Shown in pieces: positions 9,230 to 18,207 of a stretch of DNA of 64,000 nucleotides. A program made the position numbers and the translations under genes. The stretch comes from Flavimaribacter sp039888615 (lineage in GTDB: Bacteria; Pseudomonadota; Alphaproteobacteria; Rhizobiales; Rhizobiaceae), in assembly GCA_039888615.1 (NCBI GenBank), contig JBDQQS010000008.1, one strand, 5' to 3'. The notes below the pieces were generated by a model. That model was not told where the DNA came from. It searched no databases and saw only the letters and a program-made list of their open reading frames with translations. The first letter of the stretch is position 1; the number at the start of each line of letters is the position of its first letter.

Positions 9230-9252
9230 TGGACCTTATTATAAGACCAATT
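9230..9252 (+). promoter_or_regulatory. Probable MocR operator, site 3
   Basis: Half-sites TGGACCTTA and AGACCAATT start 13 bp apart and match site 1 at 18 of 23 positions. The site reads toward the importer operon, whose first start codon is about 90 bp downstream. The surrounding 9150-9340 is AT-rich and holds no convincing ORF. Confidence 0.6.
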
Positions 9253-9341
9253 TTATCGTTGCTTTATTAGGTGAATTGTTTCGTCTCTGTTCGGTGCAAA
9301 GTGCCGGGCACGAACACTGTTACCAACACAAGGGGAACACA

Positions 9342-10919
9342 ATGAACAGAGTCCTGGGACTGATTGTTCTTATAATGAGCTCGGTAATGTCGGTATGGTC
9401 CTTTGCTGCAGATAGTGAACTGCGCGTGGCCACACCGAACGATCCATCGATTGACCCACACTTCCTGTATGTTTCCACGAATGCTGCCTACGCGCGTCAT
9501 TTGTACGGAAAACTGGTGGATCTGGATGGCGATGGCAACGTTATTCCAAGTCTTGCCGTGGAATGGAAGAACATCGACGAGAATAACTGGGAACTGAAAC
9601 TCCGTGAGGGTGTGAAGTTTCATGATGGCTCGGATTTCGACGCCAAGGACGTTATTGCGTCCTTTGAACGCGTGCCCAATGTGCCAAACAATCCGGCGAG
9701 TTACGTCTCGAACACCAACATGATCGAGTCCATAACTGAAAAAGATCCGCATACGATTGTGATCACGACCAAGATGCCGTACGCGCTGCTGCTTCGCCGC
9801 ATTTCTGGTATCGGCATAATTCCCTCTGAAATTGCGGAGACCGATACTACCGAGGACTTTACATCAGGTAAGGCGGCAATCGGAACCGGACCGTACAAGT
9901 TTTCCGAATATGTGCCCGGAGATCGCTACGTTATCGAGCGCAATGAAGATTTCTGGGGCGAAAAGCCGGCCTATGAAAAGGTGATTTTCCGCATCATGCC
10001 CGAATCCGCTTCGCGCATGGCTGCTCTGCTTGGTGGCGACGTGGATTTGCTCGAAGGGCTTCCGCCAGCGACGGTGGAGACGCTCGAAGAGCGGGACGGT
10101 TTTTACGTCGCGCAGCGCCCGTCGTCGCGGACCATGTGGCTGTTCATCGATACACATAACGAAGTATCGCCGTTCGTACGCGACAATGACGGCAATGCCA
10201 TGGATACAAATCCGCTACTGGATCCTAAGGTGCGTGAAGCGCTCTCGCTTGCTATCAACCGTGACGCCATCGTCGAGCGCGTGATGGGTGGACTGGCCGA
10301 ACCGGCCAACCAGATTGTCGCCGACGGCTGGTTCAGTCATAGCCCGAACATTCCAGAAGCGAGCTACGATCCGGAACGAGCGAAGGCATTGCTCGCCGAG
10401 GCCGGATATCCTGATGGTTTCCAGCTGACGATCCATGGTCCGAATGACCGGTATCCCAATGATGAGAAGGTCGTTCAGGCGATCGCCCAGATGTTGACCC
10501 GCGTTGGCATAAAGACCGAGGTTGCGACAATGCCCAAGTCTATATACTTCGGTCGGATGAACGAAAGGGAATTCAGCCTCGCCTTTATTGGATGGGATAA
10601 CGGACTCACCGGCTCGTCGCTCATGTCGCTGAGCGCCGCCTTCCACACCCGCGATAAAGATGCTGGTGAAGGATCATGGAATGCAGGCGGTTACTCGAAT
10701 CCTGAGTTCGATGCGGCGATCGAAAAAGCCGAAGGTGCGTTTGACATGGATGAGCAGGAACAATCCTTGATTCGCGCCATGGACATTATGATCGCCGAGG
10801 ATAAAGCGGCTGTGCCTCTCTATACCCAGTTTGTGATCACCGGCGCCAAGGATACCGTGAGCTATACTCCGCGTGTCGACGAACACTTCTCAGCCATGGC
10901 GGCCAAACCCGCCGAGTAG
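9342..10919 (+). CDS. Peptide/nickel-type ABC importer substrate-binding protein (family 5)
   Basis: The 525-residue protein has a secretion signal (MNRVLGLIVL..., cleavage probably after SFAA near residue 23) and the DppA/OppA fold signature: ATPNDPSIDPHF, LREGVKFHDGSDFDAKDV and SIYFGRMNEREF. The ATG at 9342 is preceded by AGGGGA and gives a proper signal peptide; the 56 upstream in-frame codons are discarded. It heads a dppABCDF-like operon followed by an M19-like protein. The ligand may be a dipeptide or an amino-acid conjugate. The protein would act in the periplasm. Confidence 0.9.
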   Translation: MNRVLGLIVLIMSSVMSVWSFAADSELRVATPNDPSIDPHFLYVSTNAAYARHLYGKLVDLDGDGNVIPSLAVEWKNIDENNWELKLREGVKFHDGSDFDAKDVIASFERVPNVPNNPASYVSNTNMIESITEKDPHTIVITTKMPYALLLRRISGIGIIPSEIAETDTTEDFTSGKAAIGTGPYKFSEYVPGDRYVIERNEDFWGEKPAYEKVIFRIMPESASRMAALLGGDVDLLEGLPPATVETLEERDGFYVAQRPSSRTMWLFIDTHNEVSPFVRDNDGNAMDTNPLLDPKVREALSLAINRDAIVERVMGGLAEPANQIVADGWFSHSPNIPEASYDPERAKALLAEAGYPDGFQLTIHGPNDRYPNDEKVVQAIAQMLTRVGIKTEVATMPKSIYFGRMNEREFSLAFIGWDNGLTGSSLMSLSAAFHTRDKDAGEGSWNAGGYSNPEFDAAIEKAEGAFDMDEQEQSLIRAMDIMIAEDKAAVPLYTQFVITGAKDTVSYTPRVDEHFSAMAAKPAE

Positions 10920-10931
10920 ACTGACAGACCT

Positions 10932-10966
10932 GGCTCGGGCCTTCGCCTGATCGATTGGCCCGAGCC
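10932..10966. terminator. Intercistronic hairpin after the binding-protein gene
   Basis: GGCTCGGGCC (10932-10941) and GGCCCGAGCC (10957-10966) form a perfect 10-bp stem with a 15-base loop, followed by a weak T tract. Its position between binding protein and permease suggests partial termination or mRNA stabilisation that raises binding-protein yield. Confidence 0.7.
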
Positions 10967-10989
10967 TCGCTTTAATCAAGAGCCATCGG

Positions 10990-11961
10990 ATGACCATATT
11001 CCTCATACGGCGACTAATGCAGAGCTTCGTTGTTCTGCTGATCATGTCGCTGGTCGTGTTTGCCGGAGTTTATGCAATTGGCAATCCGGTGGACGTCTTG
11101 ATAAGCCCAGAGGCGACGGAGTTGCAGCGTGAACAGACAATCCAGCAACTCGGCCTGGATCGGCCGATGTGGGAGCAGTACCTCATTTTCCTGAAGAATA
11201 TCGCCGAAGGAAAACTGGGTACTTCATTTGTGCACAATCGACCTGCCATCACCCTGATTCTGGAGCGCTTTCCGGCAACCTTCGAGCTGGCTTTTTCTGC
11301 GCTCGTCATCGCCGTCTTTTTGGGAATTCCGCTTGGCCTTTGGGCGGGCCTCCGAGCCGACAGCTTCTCGGGCCGGTCGATAATTTCCGGTTCCATTATC
11401 TTGTTCAGTATGCCGACTTTCTGGGTTGGCCTCCTCATGATCATCGCATTTGCGATCAACCTCAATTGGCTGCCGACTTCGGGGCGGGGCGAAGTCGGAA
11501 CATTTCTCGGGATACGATCCAGCCTGTTTACGATCGATGGTTTGCGGCATCTCGTTTTGCCCGCAACCAATCTTGCCCTTTATCCGCTGGCCTTGATCAT
11601 TCGCCTGACCGCGTCGGGCACCAGTGAAACAATGTCGCTGGATTTCATGCGGAGCGCCCGCGCCAAGGGATTGCACGCCCCGCGCATCGTGTTCGTGCAT
11701 CTTCTGAAGAATATTCTTATTCCGATCGTCACGGTGATCGGCCTGCAGTTTTCCGTCATCCTGGCGTTTGCTGTCGTGACTGAAAGTATTTTCTCCTGGC
11801 CAGGAATGGGAAGGCTGATAATCGAGTCGATCAATCTTCTGGATCGGCCCGTCATCGTCGCCTACATTCTGGTGACCATCCTGATCTTCATGCTGATCAA
11901 CCTGTTGGTGGACGTCCTCTATTCGTTCCTCGATCCGCGCGTTCGCCTGGAGAAGATGTGA
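10990..11961 (+). CDS. Peptide-type ABC importer permease (DppB-like)
   Basis: The 323-residue inner-membrane protein has about six hydrophobic segments, starting RRLMQSFVVLLIMSLVVF. It has the DppB-type loop with RPAITLILERFPATFELA and the ATPase-coupling region MRSARAKGL followed by VFVHLLKNILIPIVTVIG. It overlaps the next permease gene by one base (TGATG) and lies in the operon beginning at 9342. Confidence 0.92.
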   Translation: MTIFLIRRLMQSFVVLLIMSLVVFAGVYAIGNPVDVLISPEATELQREQTIQQLGLDRPMWEQYLIFLKNIAEGKLGTSFVHNRPAITLILERFPATFELAFSALVIAVFLGIPLGLWAGLRADSFSGRSIISGSIILFSMPTFWVGLLMIIAFAINLNWLPTSGRGEVGTFLGIRSSLFTIDGLRHLVLPATNLALYPLALIIRLTASGTSETMSLDFMRSARAKGLHAPRIVFVHLLKNILIPIVTVIGLQFSVILAFAVVTESIFSWPGMGRLIIESINLLDRPVIVAYILVTILIFMLINLLVDVLYSFLDPRVRLEKM

Positions 11962-12878
11962 TGGCTGAGTTGACCGCCGGAGAGCAGCGTACCGAGGTGG
12001 AGAAGCCTACATCCGGCTTTCGTCTCTTCGTGGCGCGCTATGCTGAACGCAAATTGTCGGTCGTGGCGCTAGTTGTTTTGATTGGCGTGGTCCTCGTCGC
12101 CTATGTCGGTCCCGTTTTTACGCCGCAGAATCCGTTCGATCTCGCTCAAATAGATATTCTCGACAACATGCTGCCGCCCGGCTCTGAAAGCATGACCGGA
12201 ATGACCTACTGGCTTGGCACGGACGATCAGGGGCGCGACCTCGTCAGCGCCATTGTCTATGGTCTCCGCATCAGTTTGACAGTAGGCGTTCTCAGCGGGT
12301 TCCTTGCTGTCATTATCGGTTGCGTTGCGGGCATCACGGCGGCCTACGCCGGAGGATGGGGCGAACGCATAATCATGCGCACAGTCGATCTCTTTCTCGG
12401 GTTCCCGAGCTTTCTGATCGCGCTGATCTGTCTTGCTGTTCTGGGTCGCGGCGTCGACAAGGTCTTGTTCGCCCTGGTCCTGAGCCAGTGGGCCAATTTC
12501 GCACGCGTCATACGCAGCGTCGCGGTAATCGAACGCGAGAAGGAATACATGTCGGCGGCGGGCGGACTGATGCTGCCACGTCACCGTATCATTTTCCGTC
12601 ACCTGCTGCCCAACTGCCTGCCGCCGCTGATAGTGGTCGCCACCGTGAACGTTGCCTTCTCGATCACTCTCGAAGCTTCTCTCTCATTTCTGGGCGTCGG
12701 CCTGCCGGTTACCGAGCCTTCGCTGGGGCTCCTGATCGCCAATGGCTATGAATACATCATCACAGGAGATTACTGGCTCAGCGTCTATCCCGGTATCGCG
12801 CTGGTCGTGACGATCGGCAGCATCAACCTTGTGGCGGACAGGCTGCGCGATATCCTCAATCCGAGGAACGACCAATGA
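11961..12878 (+). CDS. Peptide-type ABC importer permease (DppC-like)
   Basis: The 305-residue membrane protein has a cytoplasmic N terminus, a first membrane segment (VVALVVLIGVVLVAYVG) and the DppC hallmark HxLGTDDQGRD-like sequence (YWLGTDDQGRDLVS). The EAA-type loop reads RHLLPNCLPPLIV. The ATG at 11961 overlaps the preceding stop; a GTG three bases earlier is possible. It pairs with the DppB-like protein to form the pore. Confidence 0.92.
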   Translation: MAELTAGEQRTEVEKPTSGFRLFVARYAERKLSVVALVVLIGVVLVAYVGPVFTPQNPFDLAQIDILDNMLPPGSESMTGMTYWLGTDDQGRDLVSAIVYGLRISLTVGVLSGFLAVIIGCVAGITAAYAGGWGERIIMRTVDLFLGFPSFLIALICLAVLGRGVDKVLFALVLSQWANFARVIRSVAVIEREKEYMSAAGGLMLPRHRIIFRHLLPNCLPPLIVVATVNVAFSITLEASLSFLGVGLPVTEPSLGLLIANGYEYIITGDYWLSVYPGIALVVTIGSINLVADRLRDILNPRNDQ

Positions 12879-13897
12879 CGCCGGCCTCGCAAAAGGCCGT
12901 CGAGCCCACGATCGAGATAGAGAACCTGAAGACCTACTTCTTCACTCGATCCGGTGTCGTGAAATCCGTCGATGGGGTTTCCTACTCCGTCGCGCCAGGT
13001 GAGATCCTGGGAATTGTGGGCGAGTCCGGATCCGGCAAGACAGTCACCGGCATGTCGATAATGGGGCTTATCGAGAAGCCCGGCCGGATCGTCGAAGGTT
13101 CGATCCGTTTCAAAGGCGAGGAAATAGCCAACGCATCCGAACGACGACTGCGTCAGTTGCGCGGCGGGGCGATTTCGATGGTGTTTCAGGATGCGACTAC
13201 TGCTTTGAACCCGGTGCTGCGAGTCGATACGCAGATGGTCGAAACGTTACGCGCGCACAAAAAGATTTCTCGGCGCGAGGCGCTGAAAGCGGCGGAAAAA
13301 ATGCTGGCGCGGGTCGGAATTCCGACGCCGGAAAAGCGTCTCAAATCCTACCCGCACGAGTTCTCCGGAGGCATGCGGCAGCGTGTTTCGATCGCAATGG
13401 CTCTGTTGAACGATCCGGATCTGATCATCGCTGACGAACCCACGACGGCGCTCGACGTGACGGTGCAGGCTCAGGTGCTCCTGGAGACACAGAAGTTGTG
13501 TCGTGAAAAGGGAACGAGCCTGATCTGGGTCACGCACGATCTGACCGTCGTAGCGGGTCTCGCGGACAAGGTTTGCGTGATGTATGCCGGAAGGATTGTT
13601 GAAAGCGGATCCGTCGATGACATTCTCGACAACCCGCAGCATCCCTACACAATCGGGCTGATCGGATCGATCCCCAGTTCCAACACCCGTGGGAGGAAGT
13701 TGCAGCAGGTCGAGGGAACGACGCCTTCACTGCTGAACATCAAACCTGGATGCGCCTTCCGCGAGAGGTGCTGGCGCGCCACTTCGGCCTGCCAGGAAGA
13801 GCCGCCTGAATCTTCATTCGGACCAGGTCGGACTGTGCGTTGCTTCCATCCCTGCCTGGAAGGCGAGAAATACGAATCGGCGGGTTTGAACGCATGA
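12875..13897 (+). CDS. Peptide-type ABC importer ATPase (DppD-like)
   Basis: The 340-residue ATPase has Walker A GESGSGKT, signature FSGGMRQRV, Walker B LIIADEPT and an H-loop in VTHDLTV. The C-terminal oligopeptide-transporter extension is present, with the cysteine-rich PGCAFRERCWRATSACQ segment that often binds an Fe-S cluster or structural metal in this family. It starts with an ATGA overlap on the permease gene and ends with one on the next ATPase gene. Confidence 0.93.
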   Translation: MTPASQKAVEPTIEIENLKTYFFTRSGVVKSVDGVSYSVAPGEILGIVGESGSGKTVTGMSIMGLIEKPGRIVEGSIRFKGEEIANASERRLRQLRGGAISMVFQDATTALNPVLRVDTQMVETLRAHKKISRREALKAAEKMLARVGIPTPEKRLKSYPHEFSGGMRQRVSIAMALLNDPDLIIADEPTTALDVTVQAQVLLETQKLCREKGTSLIWVTHDLTVVAGLADKVCVMYAGRIVESGSVDDILDNPQHPYTIGLIGSIPSSNTRGRKLQQVEGTTPSLLNIKPGCAFRERCWRATSACQEEPPESSFGPGRTVRCFHPCLEGEKYESAGLNA

Positions 13898-14934
13898 GAT
13901 CGACCGAAACGACGCCCGCCGCGCGCCCCCTGGTACGGCTGAAAAATGTCTCGAAGAAATTCACCCGGGAACTCGACCTGGCGGCGCGCCTCGCACAGAA
14001 GCTGGGGGTCGACATAAATGAAGAAACCGTCCACGCCGTAAACGGCATCAATCTCGATATACACAAAGGCGAAGTTGTCGGTCTCGTCGGCGAATCCGGC
14101 TGCGGCAAGTCGACTCTCGGTCGGGTGGTCAGCGGTCTGTTGCCTGCTTCGACCGGCGAGATCGAGTTTGACGGAGAGACGATCGACAGCGCAACGTCTC
14201 GCAAGAGGCCCAAAGATTTGGCTTTGCGCATACAGATGATTTTCCAGGATCCCTACGCGTCGCTCAATCCGCGCATGCGCGTGGGCGAGATAATTTCCGA
14301 AGCGCCGCGCGTTCACAGGATTGTGCCGCCGAACGAACTTTCCGCCTATCTCGACAAGGTTATGGAGCAGTGCGGGCTCGATCCGGCGTACAAGTCCCGC
14401 TATCCGCACCAGTTTTCGGGAGGCCAGCGTCAGAGGATCGCAATCGCCCGAACATTGGCGGTCAAGGCGGATTTCATTGTTTGCGACGAAATCGTTTCAG
14501 CGCTCGACGTTTCCATTCAGGCGCAGATCCTGAACCTGCTCCTGGATCTCAAACAGGAACTTGACCTGACGACTCTCTTCATCAGCCACGACCTTGGAGT
14601 GGTCGAGCATGTCAGTGACAGGGTTGCGATCATGTATCTGGGACGCATGGTCGAATTCGCGCCGACGGAAATGCTGTTTTCCAATCCGCAGCATCCATAT
14701 ACGCGCAGCCTTCTTGAGGAAGTGCCGAGCCTCGACAAGCGCAACATGAATTATTCAGCGATCGAAGGCGAGATTCCATCTCCTTTCGATCCGCCTCCCG
14801 GCTGCCAGTTTCACCCGAGATGTCCGTTCGCAACAGCGGAATGCCGAACCGTCGCACCCGAACTACAGGTTTTGGAGAGCGGACATACTTTCGCGTGCCA
14901 CCACCCCCAAGGAGAAATTGCGGAAAGCCAATGA
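13894..14934 (+). CDS. Peptide-type ABC importer ATPase (DppF-like)
   Basis: The 346-residue ATPase has Walker A GESGCGKST, signature FSGGQRQRI and a Walker B with CDEIVSALD. The C terminus has the PPGCQFHPRCPFATAEC motif of oligopeptide-type ATPases. The start is the ATG at 13894 overlapping the previous stop codon. It completes a five-gene importer. Its stop overlaps the next gene by ATGA, tying the M19-like protein to the transporter. Confidence 0.93.
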   Translation: MRSTETTPAARPLVRLKNVSKKFTRELDLAARLAQKLGVDINEETVHAVNGINLDIHKGEVVGLVGESGCGKSTLGRVVSGLLPASTGEIEFDGETIDSATSRKRPKDLALRIQMIFQDPYASLNPRMRVGEIISEAPRVHRIVPPNELSAYLDKVMEQCGLDPAYKSRYPHQFSGGQRQRIAIARTLAVKADFIVCDEIVSALDVSIQAQILNLLLDLKQELDLTTLFISHDLGVVEHVSDRVAIMYLGRMVEFAPTEMLFSNPQHPYTRSLLEEVPSLDKRNMNYSAIEGEIPSPFDPPPGCQFHPRCPFATAECRTVAPELQVLESGHTFACHHPQGEIAESQ

Positions 14935-15959
14935 CAAAGCACGAGAACAATTTCGATGAATGGAATGTCACCGAGGAAGCTGCAAAGCTGCATGCCGACG
15001 CGCTGGTGGTCGACCTGACGCTTCCGTGGATTCCGGAGGCCGAGATTCGCGAGAAGGAATCCGCCCTGGACCGGTTTGAGGCGTCGGGTTTCGATTTCCT
15101 TTCCCTGAGCATCGGAGTCGAACGCATGTCGCTCGCCCAGACCATGCACTACCTGCTCGATACGCGAGATGGTTTCGTCGCCCGCCCGGATCGGTTTGTC
15201 TTTGCAGAAAGCGTCGCGGATATCCGAAAGGCAAAGGCGGATGGAAAGGTCGCTATCGGATTTCACTTCCAGGGGAGTGAAATGCTGGAGCGGGACGTAC
15301 GGATGGTCAAGGTATTCTACGATCTCGGCGTGCGTCATATGCTGCTCGCCAAAGACAACCGGACGCAAGCAGCGGACGGTTGCTACGAGCCGGCCGATTC
15401 CGGGCTCAGTACCTACGGTCGAGCGCTGGTTCGCGAGATGAACCGGGTCGGGATGATCCTGGATTTGACGCATATGGGGCACCGGAGCACCATGGAGGCC
15501 ATGGAAATCTCGACCGAGCCGGTGATCTTCTCGCATTCCAACCCGTTCGGCATTCGTCAGCAGCGACGCTGCATCAAGGATGATCAGATCAAGGGTTGCG
15601 CGGAAAGCGGAGGGGTCGTCGGCATTGTCGGTTTTGGCCATTTCATGAAGAATTATGACATCTCGCCAAGCTGCTTCTTCGAGAACATCGACTACATTGC
15701 GCAGCTTGTGGGGCCGAAGCACGTCGCGCTTGGGCTGGACTACGTGTTCTTCCCGCAGCGTTTTCTCGAGGATGTGAGATCGAATCCCGGCGCCTGGCCG
15801 GCCGAGTACATGCAGAACATGCAGGGTTTCAACTATATGCCGCCGGAGGACCTGCCGAAGGTGACCGAAATCATGCTGCAACACGGGTATTCCGACGACG
15901 ATGTCAGGGGCGTGCTCGGAGAAAATTTCCTGCGCGTGGCGGAAAAGGTTTGGAAATAG
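14931..15959 (+). CDS. M19 (membrane/renal dipeptidase) family protein with altered metal site
   Basis: The 342-residue protein has the M19 C-terminal metal-ligand motifs: His in DLTHMG and His in FSHSN, plus the conserved GVVGIVGFGHF strand and a LGLDY motif. The N-terminal motif that normally reads D-G-H-N-D-x-P is replaced by VVDLTLP, so the usual His and Asp ligands of the first zinc are not seen, and the bridging Glu region reads FHFQGSEML. It may be a hydrolase with a different metal arrangement or a non-peptidase amidohydrolase. Coupling to the importer by ATGA overlap suggests it acts on the imported compound in the cytoplasm. Confidence 0.78.
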   Translation: MTKHENNFDEWNVTEEAAKLHADALVVDLTLPWIPEAEIREKESALDRFEASGFDFLSLSIGVERMSLAQTMHYLLDTRDGFVARPDRFVFAESVADIRKAKADGKVAIGFHFQGSEMLERDVRMVKVFYDLGVRHMLLAKDNRTQAADGCYEPADSGLSTYGRALVREMNRVGMILDLTHMGHRSTMEAMEISTEPVIFSHSNPFGIRQQRRCIKDDQIKGCAESGGVVGIVGFGHFMKNYDISPSCFFENIDYIAQLVGPKHVALGLDYVFFPQRFLEDVRSNPGAWPAEYMQNMQGFNYMPPEDLPKVTEIMLQHGYSDDDVRGVLGENFLRVAEKVWK

Positions 15960-15992
15960 GCGAACCACGATCGCAAACAAGGAGAACTGCAA

Positions 15993-16610
15993 ATGAAACA
16001 GGTAAGTTTCACTCAGATGAAGGATGGCACCAAAGAGGAGTATGAGTTCCTCAGCCAGCACTACAAGGATCACAAGAAGCTGACGCCGCATCGTCTGATC
16101 AGCGAGCTCGCTTCGCAGGAAGAGGAAACAGTCGAAGGCTACAAGGTAAGCCGTCTCGGTCACGCCTTGCAGGCTGCAACCCGCGCCTACAATGACGGCG
16201 CTGACATAGACTGGCTCGTTGCAGCGCTGCTGCACGATATCGGCGATGGTTTCGCGCCGGAAAATCATGACCAGTTCGCCGCCGCCATCCTTCGACCCTA
16301 TGTACGCGAGGAAGTCGCCTGGACCGTTCATCACCACGGGCTTTTCCAGACGGTGTATTACAATCACTTCTTCGGACGCGACCAGAACGCGCGCGACAAG
16401 TACAAGGACAATCCCTACTACCAGACCTGCGTCGAATTCTGTGAGCGCTGGGATCAGAATTCATTTGATCCGGACTACGAATGCAAGCCGCTGAGCTTCT
16501 TCGAGCCAATGGTTCATGAGGTTTTTTCGAGACCCGGACATGATCCGGAAATACAGCAGCCAGGGGTAGTCAAAGGTCTTCCGCCGAGGGCAGAGACGAG
16601 CGCAAGCTAG
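15993..16610 (+). CDS. HD-domain protein (phosphohydrolase or PhnZ/MIOX-like oxygenase)
   Basis: The 205-residue protein has the HD-fold ligand series H57 (LGHALQ), H81-D82 (LLHDIGD), H92 (ENHDQF), H113-H115 (TVHHHG). The short length, the HD pair followed by an aromatic YYNHFFGRD region, and a catabolic setting resemble the di-iron HD oxygenases PhnZ and myo-inositol oxygenase as much as nucleotidases. The start has AGGAG nine bases upstream. It lies 33 bp after the M19-like gene and 181 bp before eutB. Oxygenase versus hydrolase cannot be decided from sequence alone. Confidence 0.72.
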   Translation: MKQVSFTQMKDGTKEEYEFLSQHYKDHKKLTPHRLISELASQEEETVEGYKVSRLGHALQAATRAYNDGADIDWLVAALLHDIGDGFAPENHDQFAAAILRPYVREEVAWTVHHHGLFQTVYYNHFFGRDQNARDKYKDNPYYQTCVEFCERWDQNSFDPDYECKPLSFFEPMVHEVFSRPGHDPEIQQPGVVKGLPPRAETSAS

Positions 16611-16791
16611 GTCCTTTCTTCCGACTTTATATTTGACAAGGTACACATATCGGCATCCATCGCCTGGTGGGCGCCGATAGCCCAGAATTCCGCTGACGCC
16701 CGGGAGGTAGAAGCTGATAGCTGGCTTGCATTCGCAAGTCACGGCGCAGACTTGTGCGTCGGGGAAGTAATCTTTCCCGAGAGGTTTTGCC

Positions 16792-18207
16792 ATGCGCTTT
16801 CAAAATTCCCAGACGGCTCCGGTGCGGGTTCGACTTGGCGATGAGACATTCGTATTCGACAATCTCAAGACATTGCTGGCTCAGGCGTCGCCGCGGAAGT
16901 CCGGTGACGAGCTTTCAGCTGTCGCTGCTCCAGACGAGACGACCAGAGTGGCGGCCCGGTATGCGCTTGCGGATGTTCCTCTAGAGCGATTTCTGGAAGA
17001 ACCGCTCGTTCCCTATGAAGAGGACGATGTCACGCGGCTTATCGTCGACACGCATGACAGGAAGGCTTTTACAGCCATCGGGGCCATGACCGTCGGGGAA
17101 TTTCGCGAATGGCTGCTTTCCAGTTCGGCGAACGCCGATGTGCTCCATTCCGTTGCGCCGGGTCTGACGCCTGAAATGGTTGCTGCAGTTTCCAAGCTTT
17201 GCGGCAATGGCGATCTCGTGGAAATCGCATCCAAGGTCAATGTCGTCACTGCATTTCGCACGACTGTCGGATTGGAAGGGCGTCTTTCGGCAAGGCTGCA
17301 ACCCAATCACCCCACCGATGATCCGAAGGCCATTATTGCGGCTACCCTCGATGGGCTTCTTTATGGCGTGGGCGACGCGGTCATCGGCATCAATCCGGCA
17401 ACCGACAACGTCGATCATTGTCGGATGCTCCTGTCTCTGCTCGATGATTTGCGGCAAAGACTGGAGATACCCTGCCAGACTTGTGTGCTGACGCATGTCA
17501 CCAATTCGATCGAGATCATGGAGCGATCGGGGCCGGTGGACCTCGTTTTCCAATCGATAGCAGGAAGTGAGGGCGCCAATCTCGGGTTCGGCGTCTCCCT
17601 GGCCACACTGCGTGAGGCTCAGGACGCCGCACTTGGTCTGAAACGGGGCATGGTGGGCGACAATGTGATGTATTTCGAGACCGGCCAGGGCGCGGCATTG
17701 TCAGCAGGCGCAAGCCATGGCGTCGATCAGCAGACGATGGAAGCGCGCGCCTATTCCGTAGCGCGTGAATTCTCCCCGTTGCTGGTCAATTCGGTCGTCG
17801 GATTCATCGGTCCCGAGTATCTGTTTGACGGCAGGCAAATCACGAGGGCCGCGCTCGAAGATCATTTCTGCGGAAAATTGCTCGGTCTGCCGATGGGATG
17901 CGACGTCTGCTACACCAATCACGCTGAAGCGGATCAGAACGACATGGACAACCTGGCTCTGCTCCTGGCGATGGCCGGGGTCAACTTTCTGATCGCTGTT
18001 CCAGGCTCTGACGACATCATGCTCAACTATCAGAGCCTTGCCAATCACGACATCGTTCGTCTGCGTCACCTGACGCGCCGTCGCGCCGCGCCGGAATTCG
18101 AGAGTTGGCTCATGTCCATCGGGCTTGCGGACAGGAACGGCAGAATTCCGACGAAGCTTGCGCCGTTTCAGGTTTCACAAATACTCGCAGCGGAGTTGTC
18201 AGCATGA
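16792..18207 (+). CDS. eutB: Ethanolamine ammonia-lyase large subunit
   Basis: The 471-residue protein matches EutB across its length, including the LADVPLERFL and PYEEDDVTRLI region and the GCDVCYTNHAEADQND substrate-side segment. EutB and EutC form the adenosylcobalamin-dependent lyase that converts ethanolamine to acetaldehyde and ammonia. The N terminus, with KSGDELSAVAA, is typical. GAGAGG lies upstream of the start. No eutA reactivase, microcompartment or eutR gene is in the window, so this is the shell-free form of the pathway. The 181 bp upstream show no recognisable B12 box. Confidence 0.92.
   Translation: MRFQNSQTAPVRVRLGDETFVFDNLKTLLAQASPRKSGDELSAVAAPDETTRVAARYALADVPLERFLEEPLVPYEEDDVTRLIVDTHDRKAFTAIGAMTVGEFREWLLSSSANADVLHSVAPGLTPEMVAAVSKLCGNGDLVEIASKVNVVTAFRTTVGLEGRLSARLQPNHPTDDPKAIIAATLDGLLYGVGDAVIGINPATDNVDHCRMLLSLLDDLRQRLEIPCQTCVLTHVTNSIEIMERSGPVDLVFQSIAGSEGANLGFGVSLATLREAQDAALGLKRGMVGDNVMYFETGQGAALSAGASHGVDQQTMEARAYSVAREFSPLLVNSVVGFIGPEYLFDGRQITRAALEDHFCGKLLGLPMGCDVCYTNHAEADQNDMDNLALLLAMAGVNFLIAVPGSDDIMLNYQSLANHDIVRLRHLTRRRAAPEFESWLMSIGLADRNGRIPTKLAPFQVSQILAAELSA

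Noticed and set aside
16611..16791. Possible cobalamin riboswitch upstream of eutB.
   Set aside because: EutBC needs B12, so I looked for a B12-box-like sequence and supporting stems, but found none convincing. TTGACA at about 16634 has no good -10.
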